The notes below the pieces were generated by a model, which worked only from the letters and a program-made list of their open reading frames with translations, ran no database searches and had not been told where the DNA came from. From Clostridia bacterium (GTDB lineage: Bacteria; Bacillota; Clostridia; CAKSNL01; HGM11501), in NCBI GenBank assembly GCA_030535815.1, contig JAUNRD010000017.1, forward strand, positions 275 to 14,921: a DNA stretch of 14,647 bases, in the 5' to 3' direction. Within the stretch, counting starts at the first letter, position 1, and each line of letters begins with the position of its first letter. Below, in pieces: positions 1 through 6,973 of this stretch. Position numbers and translations under genes: made by a program.

Positions 1-2121
1 GCGGCAGAAATTGAAAATGATTTTGATGGCTATAACATTATAATCGACACATCAAGCGGCGAAATAGTAAGAGAATTTTCAACCGCCACCATGGCAAAAG
101 CCGAACACAAATACTATACGACAGAAGACCCTTCCGGAAATGATATAGTGGCGGATGTAACTAAGAAAGGCGACACATATATTCTTGAAGATCCGATCCG
201 CGGTATAAAAACCAAGCAACACAAAAAACTCTCCCCACCTTCCTATGAGATAGATGAAAACAGCAAAGGTAACGTTGATAAAAACAATGACGGCTATGAT
301 GACTTCCGGCTAGCTGCCACAGCCCATGTATATACAGGACAGGTGTACGATTATTATGCCGATCCGGAACGTTTTGATTTCATTTTAACCAGCGGTCAGA
401 ATAACAACCCCGCACCAATTAATGTATGGATTCCTTTGTATAATAATGATTTTTCCGACTTTGTAGAAAACGCTTCTTCCAAGGAAACAAGTTCGGGTAA
501 CATTATCATTAAATTCGGCGTCGGGAATAAGGATTTTACGGGCATAGACGGTAAAACACATAAGGTAAATTATGCTGAGTCGTTAGACGTAGTGGCTCAT
601 GAATTTACCCACAGAGTGTTTGCTTCAAAATCTCCCGAGCTTACAAAGCAATATTACGGTCTTACCGGCTCAATTAACGAGGCTTATTCCGACATCATGG
701 GCATTTTTGCAGAAGCGCAGATTAAAGGAAACGGCGTTCCCGATTGGATTATAGGCGATATGTCAGTAGAAGGCGGTAAGAGAAACATTAAAGATCCCCA
801 CGCAAAAGAAACAGCGGCAAGCTGGGGAGATAAATATGCAAAAAACCCTGAATATAAGGTAAAATATCAGGATCCTAAAAAAAGCGGTCGTGACTATTTT
901 ATCCAGGGCAGTATCTACGAAAACAGTACTATAATAAGCCACGCAGCCTTCCTTATGTGGGATAAAGGCATCAAGGATATATCCAGACTTGAAAAGCTTT
1001 GGTTTAACTCTATGGACGGTTATGATGCTTCAAGCGATTTCTGGGATGTTCGCTATAATGTATTGGCAAAAGCTCAATTAATGGGTATGACGGAGGATGA
1101 AATCAAAATAATTTCCGATTCCTTTGATGAAGTCGGCATAGTTGAACACAGTAAAAAAATGTCATTTTTCGTTCTCCGGAACAGCAATGAGTATACTCCT
1201 GTAGAGGACGCTGCAATTACTATAATAACTTATGATGTTGATGAATCTGCAGAATGTGTAAAAAGAGACGAGACTTATCTGGGCACAACAGATAAAAATG
1301 GTTTTTTAGGCGTTAATCTCCAACTGTTTTCGGAAATGACATCAATGAAAATTGAAGCTTCAAAAGAAGGTTATTCCTCTGCAAGCAAGATAATAGAGGC
1401 AGATGATACATACTTTATTCTTCTTGACAAATTAGACAACACCGATCCATATCTGGAAAACTTAGACCTTACAAATTCACCGGATGTTTCCCAGATAGAA
1501 ATCAAGGACAATATGTCTTACGTCCGCATAGATAAAGATAAGTTTGTATGCGAAGCTCCCGGCACTTATTATATGTATCCAAAAGATCCCATAACAGATG
1601 GTTCGCATCTTATGTACGATATGCCTCAAAATCTCACAGAGGCACTTGCCCGTGCTTCTGTAGGAAACTATGATATGACTACTTATGAATGTAAGGTAAA
1701 ACCCTCCGAGCCCAATTTGTTCACTGTTGCATTTTCGAGAAACGAATATGTTATTCTGACAATGGACAGCGGAAGCAGGAGATTCCCTGTAAATAGTCTG
1801 CATGTATATAAAGTCGGAGATTCTACAATAAGCATTCCCGCAAACACAACAGTTGCATTCAGGGTGTGTCGCGACTTCTCTGTAGATACATCCAATGCAA
1901 AAGGACTTTTTTCACTTACAGGCGAAGAATTATGCACCCACGCCTTATACGATGACAGTGACACCGAGCTTTACGGAAAAGGAACCTTCGAAAGACCGGT
2001 TATATTCACAGCCGGACAAACAGTAGTATTCAAGACGGGCAAAAAACCCGTGAAATTCACTATGCCCTTCAGGGCGCTCGGCATAAGACGCGATAATCTC
2101 AGCGCTGTCGGATGTCAGTAA
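1..2121 (+). CDS. Secreted M4 (thermolysin-like) metallopeptidase, 5' end missing, catalytic His replaced
   Basis: The frame is open to the first base, so the start and signal peptide lie upstream. The first ~30 codons resemble the end of an FTP/PepSY propeptide (a DTSSGEIV stretch), and a Met at base 91 is internal. Counting from that Met, the zinc site is HEFTH at 170-174 with the third ligand Glu197 in NEAYSD, as in family M4. In thermolysin a later VHxNS motif supplies the transition-state His231. Here the aligned stretch reads IYENSTIISHAAF, with Tyr276 (codon TAC, bases 916-918) in the His position and Ile where Asp226 would fall. After the catalytic domain (to about 350) comes a beta-rich segment at about 358-440 that looks like a carboxypeptidase-regulatory or Ig-like domain, then about 230 residues I do not recognise. 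Family assignment is firm. Activity is doubtful: it could be a weakened enzyme or a binding protein. An intrinsic terminator follows 17 bases after the stop. Confidence 0.9.
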   Translation, partial: AAEIENDFDGYNIIIDTSSGEIVREFSTATMAKAEHKYYTTEDPSGNDIVADVTKKGDTYILEDPIRGIKTKQHKKLSPPSYEIDENSKGNVDKNNDGYDDFRLAATAHVYTGQVYDYYADPERFDFILTSGQNNNPAPINVWIPLYNNDFSDFVENASSKETSSGNIIIKFGVGNKDFTGIDGKTHKVNYAESLDVVAHEFTHRVFASKSPELTKQYYGLTGSINEAYSDIMGIFAEAQIKGNGVPDWIIGDMSVEGGKRNIKDPHAKETAASWGDKYAKNPEYKVKYQDPKKSGRDYFIQGSIYENSTIISHAAFLMWDKGIKDISRLEKLWFNSMDGYDASSDFWDVRYNVLAKAQLMGMTEDEIKIISDSFDEVGIVEHSKKMSFFVLRNSNEYTPVEDAAITIITYDVDESAECVKRDETYLGTTDKNGFLGVNLQLFSEMTSMKIEASKEGYSSASKIIEADDTYFILLDKLDNTDPYLENLDLTNSPDVSQIEIKDNMSYVRIDKDKFVCEAPGTYYMYPKDPITDGSHLMYDMPQNLTEALARASVGNYDMTTYECKVKPSEPNLFTVAFSRNEYVILTMDSGSRRFPVNSLHVYKVGDSTISIPANTTVAFRVCRDFSVDTSNAKGLFSLTGEELCTHALYDDSDTELYGKGTFERPVIFTAGQTVVFKTGKKPVKFTMPFRALGIRRDNLSAVGCQ

Positions 2122-2138
2122 GTTCATACGCCATAACA

Positions 2139-2167
2139 AAAATGCAGCCTCGGCTGCATTTTATTTT
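2139..2167 (+). terminator. Intrinsic terminator after the M4 peptidase gene
   Basis: A 10-bp stem (AAAATGCAGC pairing with GCTGCATTTT) with a four-base CTCG loop is followed by TTATTTT-type sequence. It sits just downstream of the peptidase stop and separates it from the next promoter. Confidence 0.8.
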
Positions 2168-2188
2168 AAAAATTTTCCAAAAAAACTA

Positions 2189-2217
2189 TTGACAGCGGTA
2201 AAAAGATATGCTATATT
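2189..2217 (+). promoter_or_regulatory. Sigma-A-type promoter of the PepSY gene
   Basis: The -35 is TTGACA (2189-2194), the spacer is 17 bases, and the -10 is TATATT (2212-2217) with an extended TGC just before it. The predicted transcription start is near 2224, inside the operator. The surrounding sequence closely resembles the ferritin promoter at 6890-6918. Confidence 0.8.
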
Positions 2218-2252
2218 ATTAATAACGATAATGGTTATCGTTATTAATAATA
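2214..2252. repeat. Perfect 18-bp inverted repeat overlapping the -10
   Basis: The arms 2214-2231 and 2235-2252 are exact reverse complements around a three-base TGG centre. The repeat begins inside the -10 hexamer and ends four bases before the AAAGGAG ribosome binding site. Because transcription should start near 2224, most of the left arm would not be transcribed, so it reads better as a protein-binding dyad than as an RNA hairpin. Confidence 0.9.
2224..2242. promoter_or_regulatory. Fur-family operator (Fur box-like) before the PepSY gene
   Basis: The core AACGATAATGGTTATCGTT matches 12 of 14 defined positions of the Bacillus-type Fur 7-1-7 consensus TGATAATnATTATCA. It lies over the predicted transcription start, a repressing position. 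The site before the ferritin gene (6930-6948) is identical at 17 of 19 bases. PerR is an alternative reader, since the family's boxes are close. Confidence 0.65.
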
Positions 2253-2271
2253 CTCAAAGGAGATGAGTTGT

Positions 2272-2919
2272 ATGAAAAAAAGGACATTGGCATTATTATT
2301 GGTATCAGTTTTCGCAGTAACCATGCTTGCAGGCATCGGTGCCGCAGAGCTTATTTCCGAAATAAAAGCGGAATTAAGGCGTGATTTTACCGTCAGAGTG
2401 GACGGAGACAAGCAGATTTTCCGCAATGCAGACGGGGACAGAGTGTATCCCATTCTTTTTGAGGGTACAACCTATCTTCCTGTAAGAGCAATCGGCGAGC
2501 TTATGGATAAAACCGTTTACTGGGACGAAGGCAAGAAGGAAATTGACCTTCGCACCGAAGACACCGGAGAAACCACCACCGTTACCGATGCAGACGTGAT
2601 TTTTGATTCCAGGGACAACAAGACGGAAAAGACAGAGAAGAAGGAAAAGAATGAAAAACCAGAGAAGACAGAGAAAGCTGAGAAGAAAAATTCTGCAGAG
2701 ACCTCTGCTTTTATCGGGGAAGAAGAAGCAAAAGCAATTGCTCTTGAAAAGGCCGGTCTTAAAGAAGATGAAGCAGACCGCATAAAGGTTTCCCTTGACA
2801 GAGACGACGGATTCTGGGAGTATGAAGTTGAAATAAGAGTCGGAAGGACCGAATATGATGCCGACATCAACGCAGAAACCGGCGAAATCATAAAATGGGA
2901 AGTTGATATAGAAGACTGA
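2272..2919 (+). CDS. Secreted copper-amine-oxidase-N-like / PepSY domain protein
   Basis: This is a 215-residue exported protein. I chose ATG 2272 because AAAGGAG (2256-2262) lies nine bases before it; ATG 2263 directly abuts that site and is too close. An N-terminal signal sequence with a hydrophobic core at about 5-24 is followed by a copper-amine-oxidase-N-like segment (about 40-95). Its hallmark is GTTYLPVRAIGELM followed by VYWDEGKKEIDL; in clostridia this is usually a surface-binding module, not an oxidase. A Lys/Glu-rich low-complexity linker (about 117-140) leads to a PepSY domain (about 147-215) ending in DADINAETGEIIKWEVDI. PepSY domains occur in M4 propeptides, where they inhibit the peptidase, and also stand alone in secreted proteins. 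The gene follows an M4 peptidase but has its own promoter and Fur-like box. A role as peptidase inhibitor or metal-linked envelope factor is inference. Confidence 0.85.
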   Translation: MKKRTLALLLVSVFAVTMLAGIGAAELISEIKAELRRDFTVRVDGDKQIFRNADGDRVYPILFEGTTYLPVRAIGELMDKTVYWDEGKKEIDLRTEDTGETTTVTDADVIFDSRDNKTEKTEKKEKNEKPEKTEKAEKKNSAETSAFIGEEEAKAIALEKAGLKEDEADRIKVSLDRDDGFWEYEVEIRVGRTEYDADINAETGEIIKWEVDIED

Positions 2920-2948
2920 GGAATACCCATCTTTATGAAAAATAATTC

Positions 2949-2990
2949 TTAAAAAAACAGGTCGGACAATTGTCCGACCTGTTTTTTTAA
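2949..2990. terminator. Bidirectional terminator between the PepSY gene and the LysR gene
   Basis: This is a perfect 42-base palindrome (21 bases per arm, centre between 2969 and 2970). The GC-rich core ACAGGTCGGACAA is flanked by an A-run on the left and a T-run on the right, so it can terminate both converging genes. The LysR stop codon (2987-2989) lies inside the right arm. Confidence 0.9.
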
Positions 2991-3874
2991 GAGAAATAAT
3001 TTTCTATTATATAATCAATCAGTGTTTTAAGGCTTTTTGACATCCACTTGTTTTTATGATAAATAAGCTGTTTCCAGATATCTATATTGACATCACACAC
3101 GTCAAGATAACAAAGCTTGCCGGAGTCCACCATCTCTTTCGTGACAAAGTCCGGCAGGTAAGAAATCATATCTCCCTGGGCAATAAGAGATGTTATCATA
3201 TCCGTTCGACCGATTTCAAGAATCGGCGTTATTTCCAGTGATTTTTCGGCAAGTTTCTTATCAAAAACCCTTCTGTAACCCTGTCCATACTCCGTCAGAA
3301 TAAAGGGTTCGCCTATGATATCGTTGATTGACAGATTTTTTATACCCGCAAATTTTGAATTTACATTGGCAACAAAGTGCATGGGAAGCCTTTCTTCCTT
3401 TGCAATGATATAATCCTTGTTGTAAAGATGATTATCAAGAGTCATTATTACGTCCGCCTCGTTATGATCAAGCATATCAAGAAGTAATGCCGAGTCACCG
3501 GTTGTAAATCTTACGGAAATTAAGGGGTATTTTTTATGGAAATCCATATAAAATCTGTTAATCATATCGTCGCAGACAGAGTCAGGCGTTACTATATGAA
3601 TATGACCGCTGCACTCCTTTTCTTCCTCCATGTTCTCCTTAAACTCTTCTGTAAGTGCACGGATTTTGTGGGCATAGTAAATAAGCTCGCGTCCTTTATC
3701 GGTAAGTGTTATGGTGTGGTTTATCCGCTCAAACAGCAGACAGTCAAGCTCATCTTCAAGCTGTTTTATCTGAAATGAAATGGTTGACTGAGAATAGCCA
3801 AGCTGTTCCGCAGCTTTGGTAAAGCTTCCCATTTCAGCCACGTGCATAAAGGTGATTAAATTACGTAACTCCAT
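2987..3874 (-). CDS. LysR-family transcriptional regulator
   Basis: A 295-residue regulator, full length for the family. ATG at 3874 is chosen because GAGGAG lies seven bases upstream; an in-frame TTG at 3889 would add five residues but has no such site. Residues 1-60 are the winged helix-turn-helix (MELRNLITFMHVAEMGSFTK, then AAEQLGYSQSTISFQIKQLE), a near-textbook LysR signature. A linker helix follows, then the periplasmic-binding-like effector domain from about 88 to the end (it opens GHIHIVTPDSV). The gene is divergent from the ABC importer operon with about 150 bases between the starts. LysR proteins commonly control the divergent neighbour, so it probably regulates the importer in response to the transported molecule or a related metabolite. 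The effector cannot be read from sequence. No clear promoter for this gene is visible. Confidence 0.93.
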   Translation of the reverse strand: MELRNLITFMHVAEMGSFTKAAEQLGYSQSTISFQIKQLEDELDCLLFERINHTITLTDKGRELIYYAHKIRALTEEFKENMEEEKECSGHIHIVTPDSVCDDMINRFYMDFHKKYPLISVRFTTGDSALLLDMLDHNEADVIMTLDNHLYNKDYIIAKEERLPMHFVANVNSKFAGIKNLSINDIIGEPFILTEYGQGYRRVFDKKLAEKSLEITPILEIGRTDMITSLIAQGDMISYLPDFVTKEMVDSGKLCYLDVCDVNIDIWKQLIYHKNKWMSKSLKTLIDYIIENYFS

Positions 3875-3901
3875 AAAAATTCTCCTCAATCGAATTTTTC
3901 G

Positions 3902-3921
3902 ATGGTTTATATCAAAACCAT
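3902..3921. promoter_or_regulatory. Candidate LysR operator dyad
   Basis: The arms ATGGTTT (3902-3908) and AAACCAT (3915-3921) are exact reverse complements with six bases between them. The site is in the LysR/importer intergenic region, centred about 50 bases before the predicted start of the importer transcript, which suits LysR-type control. A second small dyad, ATCGAA-TTT-TTCGAT (3889-3903), adjoins it on the LysR side. The assignment is positional. Confidence 0.45.
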
Positions 3922-3925
3922 TCGT

Positions 3926-3954
3926 TTGACTAATGCTTGTTTGTATTATATACT
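3926..3954 (+). promoter_or_regulatory. Promoter of the ABC importer operon
   Basis: TTGACT (3926-3931), a 17-base spacer and TATACT (3949-3954). The predicted start near 3961 gives a leader of about 65 bases, too short for a T-box or a typical riboswitch. Confidence 0.75.
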
Positions 3955-4025
3955 ATGACTCAGAAAAAAGCAAGTATCTATACAGATATTCTTTTTTAAT
4001 TAAATTTATGTTAGGAGTTTTTATT

Positions 4026-5030
4026 ATGAAAAAGGTTTTACTCTCAATTCTGGCTCTTATGCTTTGTCTGAGCCTCTGTCTTACTCTTACCGGTTGCTCC
4101 GGCGAAAAGGTTACTGAAGAACCCGCAGAGGAGCCCGGCGAAGAAGTTACCAAAGTTTACAAAATAGGTATTTGTCAGCTTATGGAACACGATGCGCTTG
4201 ATGCTGCAACCGAAGGCTTTAAGCAGGCAATCATTGACGAACTCGGCGAAGATGCTGTTGAATTCGATGTTCAGAACGGTCAGGGCGATCCTGCCACCTG
4301 TTCAACCATCGTAAACCAGTTTGTTTCAAACAATGTTGATCTGATTATGGCAAATGCAACTCCCGCCCTTCAGTCTGCAGTAGCAGCTACCGGCGATATT
4401 CCGATTTTAGGTACATCCGTTACAGAATACGGTGTAGCACTTGACCTTAAAGATTTCAACGGAACAGTTGGCGGAAATATTTCAGGTACTTCAGACCTTG
4501 CACCCCTCGACCTTCAGGCAGCTATGATTACAGAATGGTGCCCCGATGCAAAGAACGTAGGACTTCTCTACTGCTCAAAAGAAGCAAACAGCCAGTATCA
4601 GGTTGACGTAGTTAAGGCTGAGCTTGAAGCAAAAGGTCTTACCGTCACATTATATCCTTTCGCAGATTCCAACGATCTTGCTCAGGTTTGCACAACAGCA
4701 GCAGAAAATTCTGATGTAATTTATGTTCCCACCGACAACACAGTTGCTGAAAATACAGGTATCATCGACAACATTTGTGAGCCTGCCAAGGTTCCCGTAA
4801 TTGCCGGCGAAGAGGGTATCTGCTCCGGATGCGGTATCGCAACTCTTTCCATCAATTATTATGACCTGGGCTACACAACCGGTAAAATGGGCGTTAAGCT
4901 TTTAAGAGACGGTGAAGATATCTCAACCATGGCTATAGCATATGCTGAAAAGCAGACTCCCAAGTACAACAAGCAGAACTGCGAAGCTCTTGGAATTACT
5001 CCTCTTGAAGGATACATAGCAATAGAATAA
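4026..5030 (+). CDS. ABC transporter substrate-binding lipoprotein (TrpX / ABC_sub_bind family)
   Basis: A 334-residue extracellular lipoprotein that captures the substrate for the permease and ATPase encoded next. The start at 4026 is set by TTAGGAG ending eight bases upstream and by the signal peptide beginning there; an upstream in-frame ATG (3933) lies within the promoter. The lipobox is LTGC with Cys24 as the lipidation site, followed by an acidic linker (about 25-48). The mature part (KIGICQLMEHDALDAATEGF at about 51) has the two-lobe fold of the ABC_sub_bind family (COG2984). Known members include streptococcal TrpX (tryptophan) and a C. difficile tyrosine-binding lipoprotein, so an aromatic amino acid is the best guess, but no substrate is shown. 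Unlike typical trpXYZ loci there is no T-box leader; a divergent LysR gene takes its place. A strong hairpin follows the stop. Confidence 0.9.
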   Translation: MKKVLLSILALMLCLSLCLTLTGCSGEKVTEEPAEEPGEEVTKVYKIGICQLMEHDALDAATEGFKQAIIDELGEDAVEFDVQNGQGDPATCSTIVNQFVSNNVDLIMANATPALQSAVAATGDIPILGTSVTEYGVALDLKDFNGTVGGNISGTSDLAPLDLQAAMITEWCPDAKNVGLLYCSKEANSQYQVDVVKAELEAKGLTVTLYPFADSNDLAQVCTTAAENSDVIYVPTDNTVAENTGIIDNICEPAKVPVIAGEEGICSGCGIATLSINYYDLGYTTGKMGVKLLRDGEDISTMAIAYAEKQTPKYNKQNCEALGITPLEGYIAIE

Positions 5031-5049
5031 ATCTATTATAAAGTTTCAG

Positions 5050-5077
5050 GCCGGAGGGAAGCACCTTTCCCTCCGGC
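5050..5077 (+). other. Intercistronic stem-loop in the importer operon
   Basis: An exact 11-bp GC-rich stem (GCCGGAGGGAA with TTCCCTCCGGC) encloses a six-base loop GCACCT. It lacks an immediate T-run, so it is unlikely to be a full terminator. Hairpins after the binding-protein gene often stabilise the upstream message and lower expression of the permease and ATPase; that role here is inferred from position. Confidence 0.7.
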
Positions 5078-5107
5078 TGATAAGCTTTTTAAGCAAAGGA
5101 GAACGAA

Positions 5108-6040
5108 ATGGAAATTTTAGGACAACTTTTAAGCGCTTTACCCGGCTCCTTCTCTCAGGGAATCATCTGGGGAATTATGGCAATCGGCGTTTATATTACA
5201 TACAGAATACTTGATGTCGCCGACCTCACCGTTGACGGGTCATTTGCAACCGGCGGTGTTGTTGCGGTTATGCTCATATTAAACGGCTGTAATTTATGGC
5301 TGGCTATGCTCATCGCATTTATTGCAGGGCTTCTTGCAGGTGCCGTTACGGGACTTTTACATACCTTTATGGGAATTCCTGCAATACTTTCCGGAATTCT
5401 TACCCAGCTTGCCCTTTATTCTGTAAACCTTAAAATTATGGGCAAAGCAAACCAGTCCGTCAACGTTAATCAGACAGATCTTCTTATTTCCCTTCGCTGG
5501 GTTAAGGAATTTGCTTTTCACAATCCTATCATAACGGTGGGAGTGGTTTTAATTGTTTTAATCGCTCTGTTATATTGGTTTTTCGGAACTGAAATGGGAT
5601 GTTCCATCCGCGCAACAGGAGCAAATCTTAATATGAGCCGCGCCCAGGGCATCAACACAAACTTCAACAAAGTGCTTGGCATTATGCTTTCAAACGGATT
5701 TGTTGCTTTTTCCGGTGCTTTCCTTGCTCAGTACCAGGGCTTTGCAGACATCAAAATGGGACAGGGTGCCATAGTTATCGGTCTTGCCGCGGTTATTATC
5801 GGCGAAGCTCTTTTTGGAAAGATTTTCAAAAACTTTGCTTTAAGACTTTTATCCGTTGCTTTCGGTTCAGTTATTTACTACATCGTTATCCAGACTGTTA
5901 TCACCCTCGGAATGGACCCCAATCTCTTAAAGCTTCTCTCTGCGGCAATCGTTGCTATCTTCCTTGCAATCCCCTACTGGAAGAGTCAATATGCCGAAAA
6001 GCACATGAGAAAGCACAAAGGAGGTGCTTGCAATGCTTAA
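5108..6040 (+). CDS. ABC transporter permease (TrpY-like, COG4120)
   Basis: A 310-residue integral membrane protein of the branched-chain-amino-acid/TrpY permease type, with about eight hydrophobic segments. AAAGGAG lies seven bases before the ATG. Diagnostic stretches are RILDVADLTVDGSFATGG near residues 33-50, typical of this family, and GCSIRATGANLNMSRAQGIN near 165-184, a cytoplasmic loop that contacts the ATPase. It forms the pore for the lipoprotein encoded upstream. Its last eight bases overlap the start of the ATPase gene, which indicates translational coupling. Substrate prediction follows the whole operon (probably an aromatic amino acid) and is not determined by this subunit. Confidence 0.92.
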   Translation: MEILGQLLSALPGSFSQGIIWGIMAIGVYITYRILDVADLTVDGSFATGGVVAVMLILNGCNLWLAMLIAFIAGLLAGAVTGLLHTFMGIPAILSGILTQLALYSVNLKIMGKANQSVNVNQTDLLISLRWVKEFAFHNPIITVGVVLIVLIALLYWFFGTEMGCSIRATGANLNMSRAQGINTNFNKVLGIMLSNGFVAFSGAFLAQYQGFADIKMGQGAIVIGLAAVIIGEALFGKIFKNFALRLLSVAFGSVIYYIVIQTVITLGMDPNLLKLLSAAIVAIFLAIPYWKSQYAEKHMRKHKGGACNA

Positions 6041-6830
6041 AGTATCAGCTGTCGAAAAAACCTTTAATCCCGGCACCATAAATGAGAAAAAGGCTTTGAA
6101 GGGCATAGATCTTCATCTTGCAGAAGGCGATTTCGTAACGGTTATCGGCGGTAACGGTGCAGGCAAATCCACACTCCTTAATATGGTGGCAGGTGTTTAT
6201 CCCGTAGATTGCGGAAATATTGTGATAGACGGTGTTGATATTACACATCTTCCGGAATATAAAAGAGCAAAGTATTTGGGCAGAGTCTTTCAGGACCCCA
6301 TGACCGGCACTGCGGCAGATATGCAGATTGAAGAAAATCTTGCCCTTGCCGCAAGGCGCGGAAAGAGAAGAACTCTTCTTCCGGGTATCACCGCTAAAGA
6401 AAGAGCCGAATACAAAGAGCTTTTGAAAATTCTAGGCCTCGGTCTCGAAGAAAGACTTACCGCAAAGGTGGGCCTTTTATCCGGAGGACAGAGGCAGGCA
6501 CTTACGCTTCTTATGGCAACGCTTAAAAAGCCAAAGCTTTTGCTTCTTGACGAGCACACTGCAGCCTTAGATCCGAAAACCGCAAAAAAGGTTTTGGAAA
6601 TCACAGACGAAATTGTTTCAAAGGATAAACTGACAACCCTTATGATTACCCATAATATGAACGATGCAATCCAGTACGGAAACCGTCTTATTATGATGAA
6701 CGAAGGCAGAATTATTATCGATGTTTCCGGCGAGGAAAAGAAAAAACTTACCATCCCCGAACTTCTTGAACTCTTTGAAAAGGCAAGCGGAAGCCAGTTT
6801 ACAAGCGACAAGGTTATGCTTTCAAAATGA
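6033..6830 (+). CDS. ABC transporter ATP-binding protein (TrpZ-like, COG1101)
   Basis: A 265-residue cytoplasmic ATPase that powers the importer. ATG 6033 is preferred: AAAGGAGG ends nine bases before it, whereas an in-frame GTG at 6024 overlaps that site. All motifs are present: Walker A GGNGAGKST (39-47), Q-loop Gln87, signature LSGGQ (149-153), Walker B LLLLDE (169-174), D-loop near Asp180 and switch His207. The start overlaps the permease stop (ATGCTTAA), so the two are translationally coupled. Nothing is missing, so the importer should be functional. Confidence 0.95.
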   Translation: MLKVSAVEKTFNPGTINEKKALKGIDLHLAEGDFVTVIGGNGAGKSTLLNMVAGVYPVDCGNIVIDGVDITHLPEYKRAKYLGRVFQDPMTGTAADMQIEENLALAARRGKRRTLLPGITAKERAEYKELLKILGLGLEERLTAKVGLLSGGQRQALTLLMATLKKPKLLLLDEHTAALDPKTAKKVLEITDEIVSKDKLTTLMITHNMNDAIQYGNRLIMMNEGRIIIDVSGEEKKKLTIPELLELFEKASGSQFTSDKVMLSK

Positions 6831-6835
6831 CACTT

Positions 6836-6869
6836 ATAAGAGAGCTGAAATTTCAGCTCTCTTATTTTT
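6836..6869 (+). terminator. Intrinsic terminator of the importer operon
   Basis: A perfect 15-bp inverted repeat (6836-6850 with 6851-6865, core AGAGAGCTGAAA) is followed by TTTTT. It ends the three-gene transcript just before the ferritin promoter. Confidence 0.85.
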
Positions 6870-6889
6870 GAAAAATTTTCAAAAAACTG

Positions 6890-6918
6890 TTGACAAACAA
6901 AAAAATGTATGTTATATT
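6890..6918 (+). promoter_or_regulatory. Promoter of the ferritin-rubredoxin operon
   Basis: TTGACA (6890-6895), a 17-base spacer and TATATT (6913-6918). Both hexamers, the spacer length and the A-rich upstream flank (AAAATTTTC, then AAAAAACT) match the PepSY promoter at 2189-2217, so the two control regions look related. Confidence 0.8.
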
Positions 6919-6929
6919 AATAACAGATA

Positions 6930-6948
6930 AACAATAATGATTATCGTT
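6930..6948. promoter_or_regulatory. Fur-family operator before ferritin
   Basis: AACAATAATGATTATCGTT is a 9-1-9 dyad centred on 6939 with one mismatched pair. It matches 11 of 14 defined positions of the Fur consensus and differs from the PepSY-gene operator by two bases. It begins 12 bases after the -10. Either Fur or PerR could act here. Confidence 0.65.
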
Positions 6949-6973
6949 AACATTAATTAAGGAGGATTTAACT

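Noticed and set aside
2620..2695. Repeat-like A/G-rich tract (GAGAAG/GAAAAG units)
   Set aside because: It encodes the low-complexity Lys/Glu linker of the PepSY protein; there are no regular spacers, so it is neither a CRISPR nor a regulatory repeat.
2517..2930. 137-codon open frame on the minus strand opposite the PepSY gene
   Set aside because: It mirrors the PepSY gene; its Ser/Phe-rich product comes from the complement of the Lys/Glu linker, and it has no ribosome site or family resemblance.
3955..4025. Possible T-box or riboswitch before the importer
   Set aside because: The leader is about 65 bases, AT-rich, and shows no terminator/antiterminator pair or T-box core.
6290..6811. 173-codon open frame on the minus strand opposite the ATPase gene
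   Set aside because: The plus-strand ATPase has every ABC motif; the complement has no recognisable domain or start signal.
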